A DNA stretch of 55,949 nt from Hyphomicrobiales bacterium (GCA_028280515.1 JANQLP010000099.1:1-55949), one strand, 5' to 3'; positions 35,650-43,413 are shown, counted from the first letter of the stretch. Program-made: numbers and translations. The notes: generated by a model not told the origin, from the sequence alone.

Positions 35650-35956
35650 ACTTCTGGCCGTCTCCGACGACGACGACAGGCCCAAAGACGACACAATTGC
35701 AGAATTGGAAAAGCGGGTTCAGGGGCTTGAAAACAAGCTCTATGAGGAACGCTTCATTTGGGTTCTCGTCGCGGTAATTCTCATCGATTTCTTGCTGTTT
35801 CCGGACATGGAAAGTTGGTCCGCTCCGATCGTGATCGGCATACTGCAGTTTATCGGACTCTTCGTTCTTGCTGAACGGTGCAAAGTAGACGCGATCTTGC
35901 CATTGATTGATCGGATCGGCGGTGCTGTGAAGAATTTCCGGAAGGACGAGAACTAG
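35621..35956 (+). CDS. Passenger gene: two-helix membrane protein, putative toxin
   Basis: 111 residues starting at GTG 35621. A charged N-terminus with a short coiled coil (DTIAELEKRVQGLENKLYEE, 24-43), then two membrane helices (about 45-62 and 68-84), and a basic cytosolic or interfacial tail. Panacea antitoxins often pair with membrane-active toxins, so this is a candidate toxin. Evidence is the 29-base overlap and topology only; it could instead be an unrelated membrane anchor. It ends 12 bases before the right terminal repeat. Confidence 0.7.
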   Translation: MNEQSQKKAELLAVSDDDDRPKDDTIAELEKRVQGLENKLYEERFIWVLVAVILIDFLLFPDMESWSAPIVIGILQFIGLFVLAERCKVDAILPLIDRIGGAVKNFRKDEN

Positions 35957-35968
35957 TTCCAACAGGGC

Positions 35969-35992
35969 TGGTGCGTTTGCTACCTAATACCG
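35969..35992 (-). repeat. Right terminal inverted repeat of the transposon
   Basis: 24 bases, TGGTGC at the inner end and TTGCTACCTAATACCG at the outer end, complementary to the left repeat at 21 positions. Confidence 0.9.
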
Positions 35993-36000
35993 GAAAGTTC
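35993..36000. repeat. Right copy of the 8-bp target-site duplication
   Basis: GAAAGTTC, identical to 32248-32255. Confidence 0.9.
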
Positions 36001-36034
36001 AGACGGACCCTTAACCACCCATGCGCGCAACCTC

Positions 36035-36064
36035 TTGACCGCAGGCGTAAAACCCGTCTTTAAT
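36035..36064 (+). promoter_or_regulatory. Promoter of metX
   Basis: TTGACC (36035-36040), 18-base spacer, TTTAAT (36059-36064). Transcription would start near 36071, exactly where the riboswitch begins. It lies 35 bases outside the transposon's target duplication and is intact. Confidence 0.7.
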
Positions 36065-36071
36065 TGGGGCC

Positions 36072-36128
36072 AAGTGGTGATTTGGCCGGCCGGCTTGCAG
36101 CCACTCTAAAGAAGTCGCTAAAAGGCCG
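36072..36128 (+). ncRNA. SAM-II riboswitch
   Basis: The stem AGTGG (36073-36077) with CCACT (36101-36105), the sequence GTGGTGATTT, then GGCTTGCAGCCACT and the downstream GTCGCTAAAAGGCCG match the SAM-II (metA) consensus. The loop CGGC pairs with GCCG at 36125-36128 to make the pseudoknot. S-adenosylmethionine binding would turn off metX. The class is typical of alphaproteobacterial methionine genes. Confidence 0.92.
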
Positions 36129-36150
36129 AGTGGAGTACCAACCCGGTCTT

Positions 36151-36176
36151 GGCGCATCGCCCGGCCGGGATTTTTT
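36151..36176 (+). terminator. Intrinsic terminator of the metX leader
   Basis: CCCGG pairs with CCGGG around an inner GGCG-CAT-CGCC stem, ending in six T residues (36171-36176). It lies between the riboswitch and the start codon, so SAM binding probably controls transcription termination. Confidence 0.65.
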
Positions 36177-36198
36177 ATGGCCGAACGGACAAGGGCAC

Positions 36199-37404
36199 AT
36201 GGTTGAGGTCAAGGACAAACCGGAAGCGGACACCAACGGCAAGCGGCGGGAGCAGATGCTCGCGCCGGACAGCCTGTTGATGACGTTCGGCGCCGACGAG
36301 CCGCTCGCGCTCGATTGCGGGGCGGAGCTCGCCTCCTATTCGCTCGCCTATCAGACCTACGGCGAACTCAATGCCGACAAATCCAACGCCGTGATCATTT
36401 GTCATGCGCTCACCGGCGACCAGCATGCCGCGAACATCCACCCCGTTACAGACAAAGAGGGATGGTGGGAAACCATGGTCGGGCCCGGCAAGCCCATCGA
36501 CACGGACCGGTTCTTCGTCATCTGTGTCAACCATATCGGCGGTTGCATGGGGTCGACGGGCCCATCGTCCGTCAATCCGGAAACCGGTCAGGCCTATGGT
36601 CTCGACTTTCCGGTGATCACCATCGGCGACATGGTGCGGGCGCAGGCCAGTCTCGTCGACAGGCTGGGGATCAGGGATCTGTTCTGCGTCATCGGCGGCT
36701 CCATGGGCGGTATGCAGGTGCTCGAATGGGCGACCAGCTACAAGGACCGCGTGTTCGCGGCGATTCCCATTGCCACCGCGGCCCGTCACTCGTCGCAGAA
36801 CATCGCGTTTCACGAGGTCGGCCGGCAGGCGGTGATGGCCGATCCCGACTGGCGCGGCGGGCGCTACGTGGAAGAAGGGACGCAGCCGCGCAAGGGCCTC
36901 GCGGTGGCGCGCATGGCCGCGCACATCACCTACCTTTCCGACGAGGCGCTGCACAGGAAGTTCGGGCGCAACCTCCAGGACCGCGAGCGCGTGACGTTCG
37001 GCTTCGACGCCGACTTTCAGGTGGAGAGCTATCTGCGCTACCAGGGCTACACCTTCGTCGACCGGTTCGACGCCAACAGCTACCTCTACATGACGCGGGC
37101 CATGGATTACTTCGATATCGCGGCCGATCACGGCGGCGACCTGCCAAGGGCCTTCGAGGGCACGCAGACACGGTTCTGTTGCGTTTCGTTCACGAGCGAC
37201 TGGCTGTTCCCGACCGAGGAGACGCGCACGGTGGTGCAGGCGCTCAACGCCGTCGCCGCAAATGTCAGTTTCGTCGAGATCGAGACCGACAAGGGACACG
37301 ACGCGTTCCTGCTGCACGAGCCGGAACTGTTCGATGCCGTCTCCGGTTTCCTCTCCGCTGCTGCGCAGAAGCGCGGCCTGGCGCCGCATGACAAGGAGCA
37401 CTAG
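36199..37404 (+). CDS. metX: Homoserine O-acetyltransferase/succinyltransferase
   Basis: 401 residues, alpha/beta hydrolase fold, methionine biosynthesis: activates homoserine with an acyl-CoA. Motifs: [25 protein letters not shown], nucleophile Ser in IGGSMGGMQ, Asp in FTSDWLFP and His in DKGHDAFL. The frame is open back to 36064, but those 45 extra codons are the riboswitch and terminator. I use ATG 36199 ([11 protein letters not shown]), with AAGGG 4 bases upstream. The next gene, metW, begins directly after the stop. Confidence 0.93.
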   Translation: MVEVKDKPEADTNGKRREQMLAPDSLLMTFGADEPLALDCGAELASYSLAYQTYGELNADKSNAVIICHALTGDQHAANIHPVTDKEGWWETMVGPGKPIDTDRFFVICVNHIGGCMGSTGPSSVNPETGQAYGLDFPVITIGDMVRAQASLVDRLGIRDLFCVIGGSMGGMQVLEWATSYKDRVFAAIPIATAARHSSQNIAFHEVGRQAVMADPDWRGGRYVEEGTQPRKGLAVARMAAHITYLSDEALHRKFGRNLQDRERVTFGFDADFQVESYLRYQGYTFVDRFDANSYLYMTRAMDYFDIAADHGGDLPRAFEGTQTRFCCVSFTSDWLFPTEETRTVVQALNAVAANVSFVEIETDKGHDAFLLHEPELFDAVSGFLSAAAQKRGLAPHDKEH

Positions 37405-38037
37405 GTGAATATGACCGTTCAGCCCACATCGGTTCAGGCGACGCGCGTCGACCTCCTGCTGCTGGCGGAGATGGTCGAGCCCGGCTCGCGCGTACTCGAT
37501 GTCGGCTGTGGCGACGGCGCGTTGCTGCGCATTCTCGCCGAAACCCGGGAGGTCGACGGCCGCGGCATCGAGCTCAGTCAGTCCGGCGTGAACCAGTGCG
37601 TCGCCAGGGGGCTTTCCGTGGTGCAGGGCGACGCGGACACCGATCTGGTCAACTATCCCGACGACGCGTTCGATTTCGCTGTTCTGAGCCAGACCATTCA
37701 GGCCACGCACCGCCCCCGCGAGGTGCTCGATCAGCTGCTGCGGATCGGCAGGCGGGCGATCGTGTCGTTTCCGAATTTCGGGCACTGGAACATCAGGCGG
37801 CAGCTCATGTTCAAGGGACGCATGCCGGTCACCAAGAACCTGTCCTACGGGTGGTACGACACGCCGAACATCCATTTCTGCACGATCAAGGATTTCATGG
37901 TGCTGTGCCGCGAGCTCGACGCCAGGGTGGAGCGGTCCATCGCGCTCAACGCTTACGGCCAGCGCATGGGGCTCGGCATCCCGCTGTTCATGCAGAACCT
38001 GTTCGGGGAGCAGGCGATCTTTCTGCTCAGCCGCTAG
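37405..38037 (+). CDS. metW: MetW, methionine biosynthesis methyltransferase-like partner of MetX
   Basis: 210 residues, Rossmann methyltransferase fold: VLDVGCGDGALLRIL for SAM, then FDFAVLSQTIQATHRPREVL and VSFPNFGHWNIRRQL, which is the MetW hallmark. MetW works with MetX in many Proteobacteria and is needed for its activity; it may not be a methyltransferase itself. Starts with GTG directly after the metX stop; AAGGAG stands 6 bases upstream. Its TAG stop codon is also the first three bases of a palindromic repeat. Confidence 0.92.
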   Translation: MNMTVQPTSVQATRVDLLLLAEMVEPGSRVLDVGCGDGALLRILAETREVDGRGIELSQSGVNQCVARGLSVVQGDADTDLVNYPDDAFDFAVLSQTIQATHRPREVLDQLLRIGRRAIVSFPNFGHWNIRRQLMFKGRMPVTKNLSYGWYDTPNIHFCTIKDFMVLCRELDARVERSIALNAYGQRMGLGIPLFMQNLFGEQAIFLLSR

Positions 38038-38096
38038 AGCAAAATCCGATTAGGTTGACTCACCCTGTTTCAACCTAATCGGATAAATTTGCTCTA
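38035..38096. repeat. Palindromic repeat, TAGAGCAAA...TTTGCTCTA
   Basis: Outer arms TAGAGCAAA/TTTGCTCTA (9 bp) and inner arms TCCGATTAGGTTG/CAACCTAATCGGA (13 bp) around a 13-base loop. Similar TAGAGC-bounded palindromes are dispersed in Hyphomicrobiales genomes. It includes the metW stop codon and could act as a transcript end or stabiliser. Confidence 0.8.
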
Positions 38097-38109
38097 TATC
38101 TTGAAGTGT

Positions 38110-38173
38110 TAGAGCATCTTTATGCGTTCGGATTTCGCGACGAAACGCGTCAATCGGAACGCATGATGCTCTA
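38110..38173. repeat. Second palindromic repeat, TAGAGCAT...ATGCTCTA
   Basis: Outer TAGAGCAT/ATGCTCTA and inner ATGCGTTCGGAT/ATCGGAACGCAT (11 of 12) arms, with a small TTTCG-CGA-CGAAA hairpin inside the loop. It uses the same TAGAGC edge as the first repeat and stands 13 bases after it. Confidence 0.8.
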
Positions 38174-38204
38174 TGATCGCGCTGGCTTTGAACGGGAGGG
38201 ACGC

Positions 38205-39419
38205 GTGAACGAGCAGTTTCGATATTCCGGTGATCCGGCGGATTTGAGCGCGCTGTTTCCCGGCACGCAGGGGCGCACCTATCTCAGCACCTGCACCCGC
38301 GGGCTTCTTCCCGTGCCGGCGCGCGCGGCGCTGGATGTACACCTGGACGGTCTGGAAAACGGCACCACGGACAAGGACGCGCTCTTCTCCTGCATCGACC
38401 GGACGCGCGCATCGTTCGCCCGCATGATCAGGTGCGACACAGACGAAGTGGCGTTCACCAAAAACGTTTCGGAAGGCCTGAACATCATTGCCGCCAGCAT
38501 CGACTGGCAGCCGGGGGACAACGTTGTCGTCTGCCTCGATGTCGAACACCCGAACAACGTTTATCCGTGGCTCAACCTTCGCGAGCGGATGGGCGTAGAC
38601 GTGCGCTCCGTTCCACAGCGCGAGGGACATGTGGACGCGCAAAGCCTGATCGACGCGATGGACGGACGCACGCGGCTCGTCACGCTCCCGACGGTCAGCT
38701 TTTCTCCCGGCTTCCGGGCCGACGTTGCGACCGTTGGAAATGTCTGCCGCGACAGAGGCGTTTTCCTGCTCGCGGACGCGGTTCAATCCGCAGGTATCCT
38801 CGACACCGATGTTGGCGCTCTGAAGGTCGACGGGCTCGCGGTTTCGACGCAAAAGGGCCTCTGCGGCCTCTACGGGATGGGCTTTCTGTACTGCCGCCGC
38901 GCATGGGCGGAGCGCATGACACCGGCATATCTCGCCCGGTTCGGTGTGGACCTCGGCGATGCGCATGAAGCCGCATTCGGTTCCGACAATTACACCCTGA
39001 TGCCGGCAGCCCGGCGCTTCGATCTCGGCAACTACAACTATCCCGGTGCGGTCGTGGCAGAGCAGAGCCTGGCCATCCTGAACGGCATCGGCACCCGGAC
39101 CATCGAGGCGCATGTGCTCTGTCTGGCGAAACGCCTGATTGACGGGGTGCTGGCGCTTGGCCTGGCCGTACCCGGCGGAGAGGCAGGTGCGCACACCAGC
39201 AGCATCGTCAGCATCGGCAAGGTTGGTTCCGGAGGGCATGACACGTCGGATGATCCGATGGTCACATCCCTTTCCGCCCATTTAAGCGAACATGATGTCG
39301 TTCATACGATTCGCCGCGGCATGGTTCGCCTCGCCTTGCACATCTACAACACCGAAGACGATATCGACCGTGTGCTCGAAGTTGCGAAAACGTGGTCGGC
39401 AAAGAACGCGCCGAACTGA
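38205..39419 (+). CDS. Class V aminotransferase-fold PLP protein (cysteine desulfurase-like)
   Basis: 404 residues from GTG 38205, with GGGAGGG 4 bases upstream. The frame extends to 38106, but those 33 codons are translated palindromic repeat. Motifs: FTKNVSEGLNIIA, VCLDVEHPNNVYPW, LLADAVQSAGILD (PLP-binding Asp) and the Schiff-base Lys in VSTQKGLCGLYGMGF. HXXN at DVEHPNN is normal for the class V fold. It could be a cysteine desulfurase, lyase or epimerase; no catalytic Cys loop is evident, so the reaction is open. Confidence 0.8.
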   Translation: MNEQFRYSGDPADLSALFPGTQGRTYLSTCTRGLLPVPARAALDVHLDGLENGTTDKDALFSCIDRTRASFARMIRCDTDEVAFTKNVSEGLNIIAASIDWQPGDNVVVCLDVEHPNNVYPWLNLRERMGVDVRSVPQREGHVDAQSLIDAMDGRTRLVTLPTVSFSPGFRADVATVGNVCRDRGVFLLADAVQSAGILDTDVGALKVDGLAVSTQKGLCGLYGMGFLYCRRAWAERMTPAYLARFGVDLGDAHEAAFGSDNYTLMPAARRFDLGNYNYPGAVVAEQSLAILNGIGTRTIEAHVLCLAKRLIDGVLALGLAVPGGEAGAHTSSIVSIGKVGSGGHDTSDDPMVTSLSAHLSEHDVVHTIRRGMVRLALHIYNTEDDIDRVLEVAKTWSAKNAPN

Positions 39420-39496
39420 GAGATGGACCGATGGAAGACTGACCGGCGGTCCATTCTTGTTGCAGGCAAAGGGATCGCGTCTTAGCGTAACGCACC

Positions 39497-40726
39497 ATGC
39501 CGTGGAAGATCTCCTCCCTCTCCAGCCGTTGGGTTTACGGCATCGCGATCACGATATTCGTCGTTTATTCGGCATGGATCCTCGGACCGTATCTGCAGTC
39601 CGTGTTCGTGCGCGATGCATCGGTAACGTCGTGGGCGCGCGTGACGACCGCACCGATTGCGGGCGAGATCGTTTCCGAAATTCCCTCCGTAAACTCCACG
39701 ATTGGCGCCGACGGACATCTGGCGACCATCGAAAACGATCAGCTTTTCACAGAGAAGACACAGGTTACACAGGCCAGGGACAGGATCGAGCTGGCGCGCA
39801 CGCGCGTGAAGGATATCGAATCGTTCATCGGCAGGCTGGAAAAGCTGGAGGGGCAGCAGGCGTCGCAAAGGAAGAGATACGCCGAGATTTTTCGTGCCGA
39901 ACTGGACAGCACGCTCAAAGGGCTCGAGCGCGAACTCGCCGTCACGGCCGACCGCATTGCAATCCTGGAGCGCATGATTGCACGGCAGCGCCCGCAAACC
40001 GGAAGCGATGGCGCCGCGCTCGTCGCCCTGGACGAGCTGCAATTGCGGCTTGCCGACGCACAGATGAAGCGTGCGGATCTGGAGGCAAAGCAGGCATTCG
40101 CGCGGGTGCGGCGCAATGCGTCCGGCGACGATGTGTTCATCGAGGACGACGGGTCCGATCCGGCCTGGGCCCAGGTCAATGACAGCGGTCTTCAGGTTCA
40201 GCGCTACCGCGCGCAAAACCGGCTTCATGAGGCGAAGGTCGAGCTTCAGGAGGCACTGGCAGCGCACGTAAGCGCGCAGGCCGACCTGTCGCGCCTGTCG
40301 CGCGCCGTTGTCTCCGTTCCGGCGGGTGCCGTGTTGTTGAGCATCGATGTGCCGCCCGGCGCCCGCGTCGTGGCCGGTGACGTGATCGCCAGATGGGTCG
40401 ACTGTTCGATCGTTCTGGTTGACGTGCCGGTGAGCGATGCCGAACTGCCGCTCATCAAACAGGGCATGAAGGCAACCGTTATCCTCGAGGGTGAACCGCA
40501 GACGCGGGAGGCGGAAGTCCTTTTGACGCGCGGATCGACCGCAACGCTTGATCAGCACAATCTGGCAGCCCTGTCGAAGGGGCGGCATGAGGGTGTCGCC
40601 CAGGTCATCGTGCAGATTGATTCAACCACGCTGGGCGAGGGTGTCTGTCCGGTGGGGCGTGCCGCCTATGTCGAGTTTCCGGACGTCGGGCTGATCGACG
40701 TCATTCGGGCAAGGTTGCGCCTGTGA
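39497..40726 (+). CDS. HlyD/EmrA-like membrane-fusion protein
   Basis: 409 residues. One N-terminal helix (about 13-33), then ARVTTAPIAGEIVSEIP, the first half of a lipoyl-like domain, a long coiled-coil region (80-275, e.g. ARDRIELARTRVKDIESFI), and the second half with VSVPAGAVLLSIDVPPGARV. Such proteins span the periplasm from an inner-membrane partner. No ABC, MFS or RND partner is adjacent; instead the stop overlaps the start of a CDF-like gene (GTGA at 40723-40726), implying coupled translation. Confidence 0.82.
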   Translation: MPWKISSLSSRWVYGIAITIFVVYSAWILGPYLQSVFVRDASVTSWARVTTAPIAGEIVSEIPSVNSTIGADGHLATIENDQLFTEKTQVTQARDRIELARTRVKDIESFIGRLEKLEGQQASQRKRYAEIFRAELDSTLKGLERELAVTADRIAILERMIARQRPQTGSDGAALVALDELQLRLADAQMKRADLEAKQAFARVRRNASGDDVFIEDDGSDPAWAQVNDSGLQVQRYRAQNRLHEAKVELQEALAAHVSAQADLSRLSRAVVSVPAGAVLLSIDVPPGARVVAGDVIARWVDCSIVLVDVPVSDAELPLIKQGMKATVILEGEPQTREAEVLLTRGSTATLDQHNLAALSKGRHEGVAQVIVQIDSTTLGEGVCPVGRAAYVEFPDVGLIDVIRARLRL

Positions 40727-41655
40727 AGCTGCTCGGGCAGGAAGCGCGTGAGCCGACTGCCGAGGAGCGGGCAAAGGAACGCTCCGTCATCTATACGAGC
40801 ATTGCCGACATCGGCATCGTGTTCCTGCAGATCGTCTTTGCCATCATCACCGGATCCCTGACGCTTCTGAGCGAGGCGGTGCGTTCGATCCTCATGACCG
40901 CCGTGGAGCTTTACTCGCTGTGGCTGTTGGGTGCGGTGCATCGCGACCGGCTGCGGCACTTCAAGTTCGGTATCGGCAAGGTGGAGCAGTTCGTCTGGCT
41001 GTTGATCGGGTTCGGGCTGCTTTTGAGTGGCTTGTGGGTCGCCAGCAAGGTCGTGGAATCGGTTTTCGCAACCGAGTTGGCGCCAACGCCCCTGGGACTG
41101 GCATTCGCGGCCATCGTCAATGCCATCAACTTCCTGATCAATGCGCTCTCGTTTTATGCGATGTACTCCGCCTCCCGGGACGACGATTCCGACATCTTCA
41201 GGGCGCAGCTGAAAGCGCGCGGCGTCAAGCTCGGCAACTCCCTGTTTCTGCAAATCACGCTGACGGTCGGGGCACTGGCGTCCGACCCGGTGATTGCCCT
41301 CGTCCTCGATGCCGTCGGCGCAGGGTTTGTGTCCGCGTTCATGGTGCTCTCCGGCGTTTCCATGATCGCGCGCAGCCTGCCGGACCTGCTTGACGCCCCG
41401 GTCGGTGAGTCACTGGAAAACCTGTTGACCGAGGCGCTTGCTGGCACGTCGCATGCGACGAAGGACCTGGTGGGCATCCGCACGCGGCGTGCGGGCCAAT
41501 ACCCCCATGTCGAGATCACCGTGTCGCCAACGCCGCACAGGTCTCTCGGACGTCTTCGCAAGCGGGTCCAGGAAATCCGGGAAGCCCTCCATGAAGTGGG
41601 AGACGGCATCGATCTGTCCATCGTTGTTGCCGAGGAAAAGCCGAAATCAAAGTAG
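40723..41655 (+). CDS. CDF-like membrane protein lacking the metal-site residues
   Basis: 310 residues with the cation diffusion facilitator layout: about six helices, then a cytosolic ferredoxin-like domain (VEITVSPTPHRSLGRLRKRV, 250-295). The zinc site of YiiP-type CDFs (Asp-x3-Asp in TM2, His-x3-Asp in TM5) reads E51...S55 (LLSEAVRSIL) and K169...S173 (ARGVKLGNSLF). This alignment is by eye. So ordinary zinc transport is unlikely. The start GTG overlaps the HlyD-like stop. Its role may be to work with that protein. Confidence 0.75.
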   Translation: MKLLGQEAREPTAEERAKERSVIYTSIADIGIVFLQIVFAIITGSLTLLSEAVRSILMTAVELYSLWLLGAVHRDRLRHFKFGIGKVEQFVWLLIGFGLLLSGLWVASKVVESVFATELAPTPLGLAFAAIVNAINFLINALSFYAMYSASRDDDSDIFRAQLKARGVKLGNSLFLQITLTVGALASDPVIALVLDAVGAGFVSAFMVLSGVSMIARSLPDLLDAPVGESLENLLTEALAGTSHATKDLVGIRTRRAGQYPHVEITVSPTPHRSLGRLRKRVQEIREALHEVGDGIDLSIVVAEEKPKSK

Positions 41656-41679
41656 ACGTTATCCCGTAAGCGATCCGTT

Positions 41680-42453
41680 CTACCCTCGCACAATCAGGTG
41701 CGGGTATTCGGTATCGATCCGGATCGAACCGGCATGCATGTACGGATCGAAGAAAGCGAGGGCGCGGTTCCGCGGGATTCTGTCGAGATAGGTGCCGAAC
41801 AGAAAGTGCAGGACGCGATAGCGATTCTCGGGCGTGTCCGGAAACTCGATCCTGTAGGCGACCATTTTCCGGTCGTACGGAATCCTCTTGGCGTGAAAGA
41901 CCTCTTCGACGTCGTCGGCGAAGAGGAACGGGAACGCCTCGCCCGACAGCCGGCATGACGCCAGCCAGATTCTTGCCAGCGCGTTGTCGCTGTGCTGCAG
42001 GGCGACGATGAGCATGCCGGTATCCGCGACGCGATAGACCAGTTCGGGCACTTCGGATCTGGAGAGATAGTAGAGACTGTGATTGGCCAGGATCAGATCG
42101 AAGGCACGGCCCTTGAGGTCGTCGAGATACGGCACCGACTCCGAGACCTGTAATGAGAACGGCGAAAGCGCGGTCTCGGCCCGGCGCCGGTGTTCGTCGA
42201 CCGGCTCGACAAGGAACAGGTCGAGATTGCGCGGGGGTGTGTCGAGGGTGCCCAGCAGTTCTGCCGTGAAATCACCGGTGCCGCAGCCAAAGTCCAGAAA
42301 GCGGGCCGGTCCGGCGTGATCCGACAGCCGGTTCAGGTGAGGAACCATCGCGGCGATCTGTGCTGTCGTTTCCGTCGAGTGGGAGAGGAAGAACTCGAAG
42401 TCGTCGCGCACGTCCGCATAGTCGACTTTCGGCTCTTCAGTCTTTTCGTTCAC
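41680..42453 (-). CDS. SAM-dependent methyltransferase
   Basis: 257 residues from GTG 42453. SAM motif RFLDFGCGTGDFTAELLG at 51-68, then DLFLVEPVDEHRR and FDLILANHSLYYLSRSEVPE, the usual class I methyltransferase strands. An upstream extension of the frame lies inside the preceding hydrolase gene and is not credible. The start overlaps the hydrolase end by 17 bases. Substrate unknown; the C-terminal 120 residues are not a family I recognise. Confidence 0.78.
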   Translation of the reverse strand: MNEKTEEPKVDYADVRDDFEFFLSHSTETTAQIAAMVPHLNRLSDHAGPARFLDFGCGTGDFTAELLGTLDTPPRNLDLFLVEPVDEHRRRAETALSPFSLQVSESVPYLDDLKGRAFDLILANHSLYYLSRSEVPELVYRVADTGMLIVALQHSDNALARIWLASCRLSGEAFPFLFADDVEEVFHAKRIPYDRKMVAYRIEFPDTPENRYRVLHFLFGTYLDRIPRNRALAFFDPYMHAGSIRIDTEYPHLIVRG

Positions 42454-43216
42454 AAACGTGTCCCATCCAGTCGGCACACACCGCGGCGACTTTTTCCCAT
42501 CCCGGTTCCATGAACAGATAGTGGGCATGGCCTTTTGCGAGATGGAAGGTTCCGCGCTCGCCATACCTGGCGGCGATCTCGCGGCCGACGGCGTTGCGGA
42601 CGGCCCGGTCGTCCTCGCCCGAGACGACAAGAACGGGGCAGGTGACCTTGTCGAAGTCGACGGCGATGGCGCGGCGGTCGTCGAACATCCAGAAGAACAT
42701 TTCGAACATTACGCGGCCCGACTCAGGCCCCAGACGCTCGAACACCTCGTGCTGCGTTTTCTCGTCCAGCTTGTTGAAAGCGAACGGTGCGATCAGGTCG
42801 AAGGCGATGCGCATCGGTTCCTTCCAGAACGGGCCCATCTCCATGAAAGAGCGGGCGACGGCGCGTTCGTCATCGGTCTCGGGCAACATGCCCCAGGCGG
42901 CATTCGGGTTGATCAACACGGCGCCGCGCGCGAGCCTCTTGGCCGCAACTTGCTGGGCCACAAGGCCGCCAATGGCATGTCCGAGCAGGATCGGAGGGGT
43001 GTCGAGCGTGTCTGCGAAATCGGCGATGTCGGACGTGTAATCCGCGATGCTGGTGTCGGCGAAGGCCGGATCGGGGTCAGCCTTCGGGTCGCCGCCGTGA
43101 AACCGCAGCGCGGGTGCATGGCACGTCCAGCCGCGCGCCTCGAAGAAGCCCTTGTAGGTATCAAGGCACCAGGGGCCTGCGAAAGCGCCATGAATCAGTA
43201 CGACATGGTTTGTCAT
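42437..43216 (-). CDS. Alpha/beta hydrolase-fold protein with Ala at the nucleophile position
   Basis: 259 residues from ATG 43216 (GGTGAG 4 bases upstream; ATG 43228 is the alternative). HGAFAGPWC forms the oxyanion loop. The nucleophile elbow, normally G-x-S-x-G, reads G-H-A-I-G (Ala81, codon GCC at 42972-42974). The acid (VVSGEDDRAV) and His (AKGHAHYLFMEPGWE) positions are kept. It may be a non-hydrolytic member, as in cofactor-free dioxygenases or binding proteins of this fold. Coupled to the downstream methyltransferase. Confidence 0.82.
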   Translation of the reverse strand: MTNHVVLIHGAFAGPWCLDTYKGFFEARGWTCHAPALRFHGGDPKADPDPAFADTSIADYTSDIADFADTLDTPPILLGHAIGGLVAQQVAAKRLARGAVLINPNAAWGMLPETDDERAVARSFMEMGPFWKEPMRIAFDLIAPFAFNKLDEKTQHEVFERLGPESGRVMFEMFFWMFDDRRAIAVDFDKVTCPVLVVSGEDDRAVRNAVGREIAARYGERGTFHLAKGHAHYLFMEPGWEKVAAVCADWMGHVCERKD

Positions 43217-43413
43217 ATGGCTCACCATTTACCGGGTTAGTGATATACGTAGATGTCCACAGTATGTGGCTTTCTATTGAAAATGACCAATTCGACCTTT
43301 TCTTGCAAAGTCTTATGTCGTCACGCCGTAAAAGAACCCGACTTCTCATCTTTGACTAACCGCTTGGAGACAGCAGTGTTCATCCAGACCCCAGCCAGCA
43401 GTCAGGTAAGAAA

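Larger units (their letters stand above)
32256..35992. mobile_element. Complete IS1595-family transposon with passenger genes, 3737 bp
   Basis: Bounded by 24-bp terminal inverted repeats that agree at 21 positions, sharing CGG-y-ATTAGGTAGCAA-nn-GCACCA, and flanked by an exact 8-bp direct repeat. An 8-bp duplication is the known habit of the IS1595 family, and the transposase inside belongs to that family. It holds seven genes: a coiled-coil protein, an unknown 265-residue protein, a short protein, the transposase, a DUF6471 protein, a Panacea protein and a two-helix membrane protein. Its coding style is lower in GC than the flanks. It sits between the divergent hisC and metX genes without breaking either. 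Such passenger-carrying members are known in this family. Confidence 0.92.

Noticed and set aside
36064-36198. In-frame N-terminal extension of metX
   Set aside because: The segment is the SAM-II riboswitch and its terminator; a promoter directly upstream places the transcript start at about 36071.
36175-37875. Long leftward open frame opposite metX-metW
   Set aside because: Antisense shadow; metX and metW are unmistakable.
38106-38204. N-terminal extension of the class V aminotransferase
   Set aside because: It is translated palindromic repeat DNA; GTG 38205 has a good ribosome site.
42454-42630. 59-residue upstream extension of the methyltransferase
   Set aside because: It lies inside the hydrolase gene on the same strand and has no fit to the methyltransferase fold; GTG 42453 is preferred.
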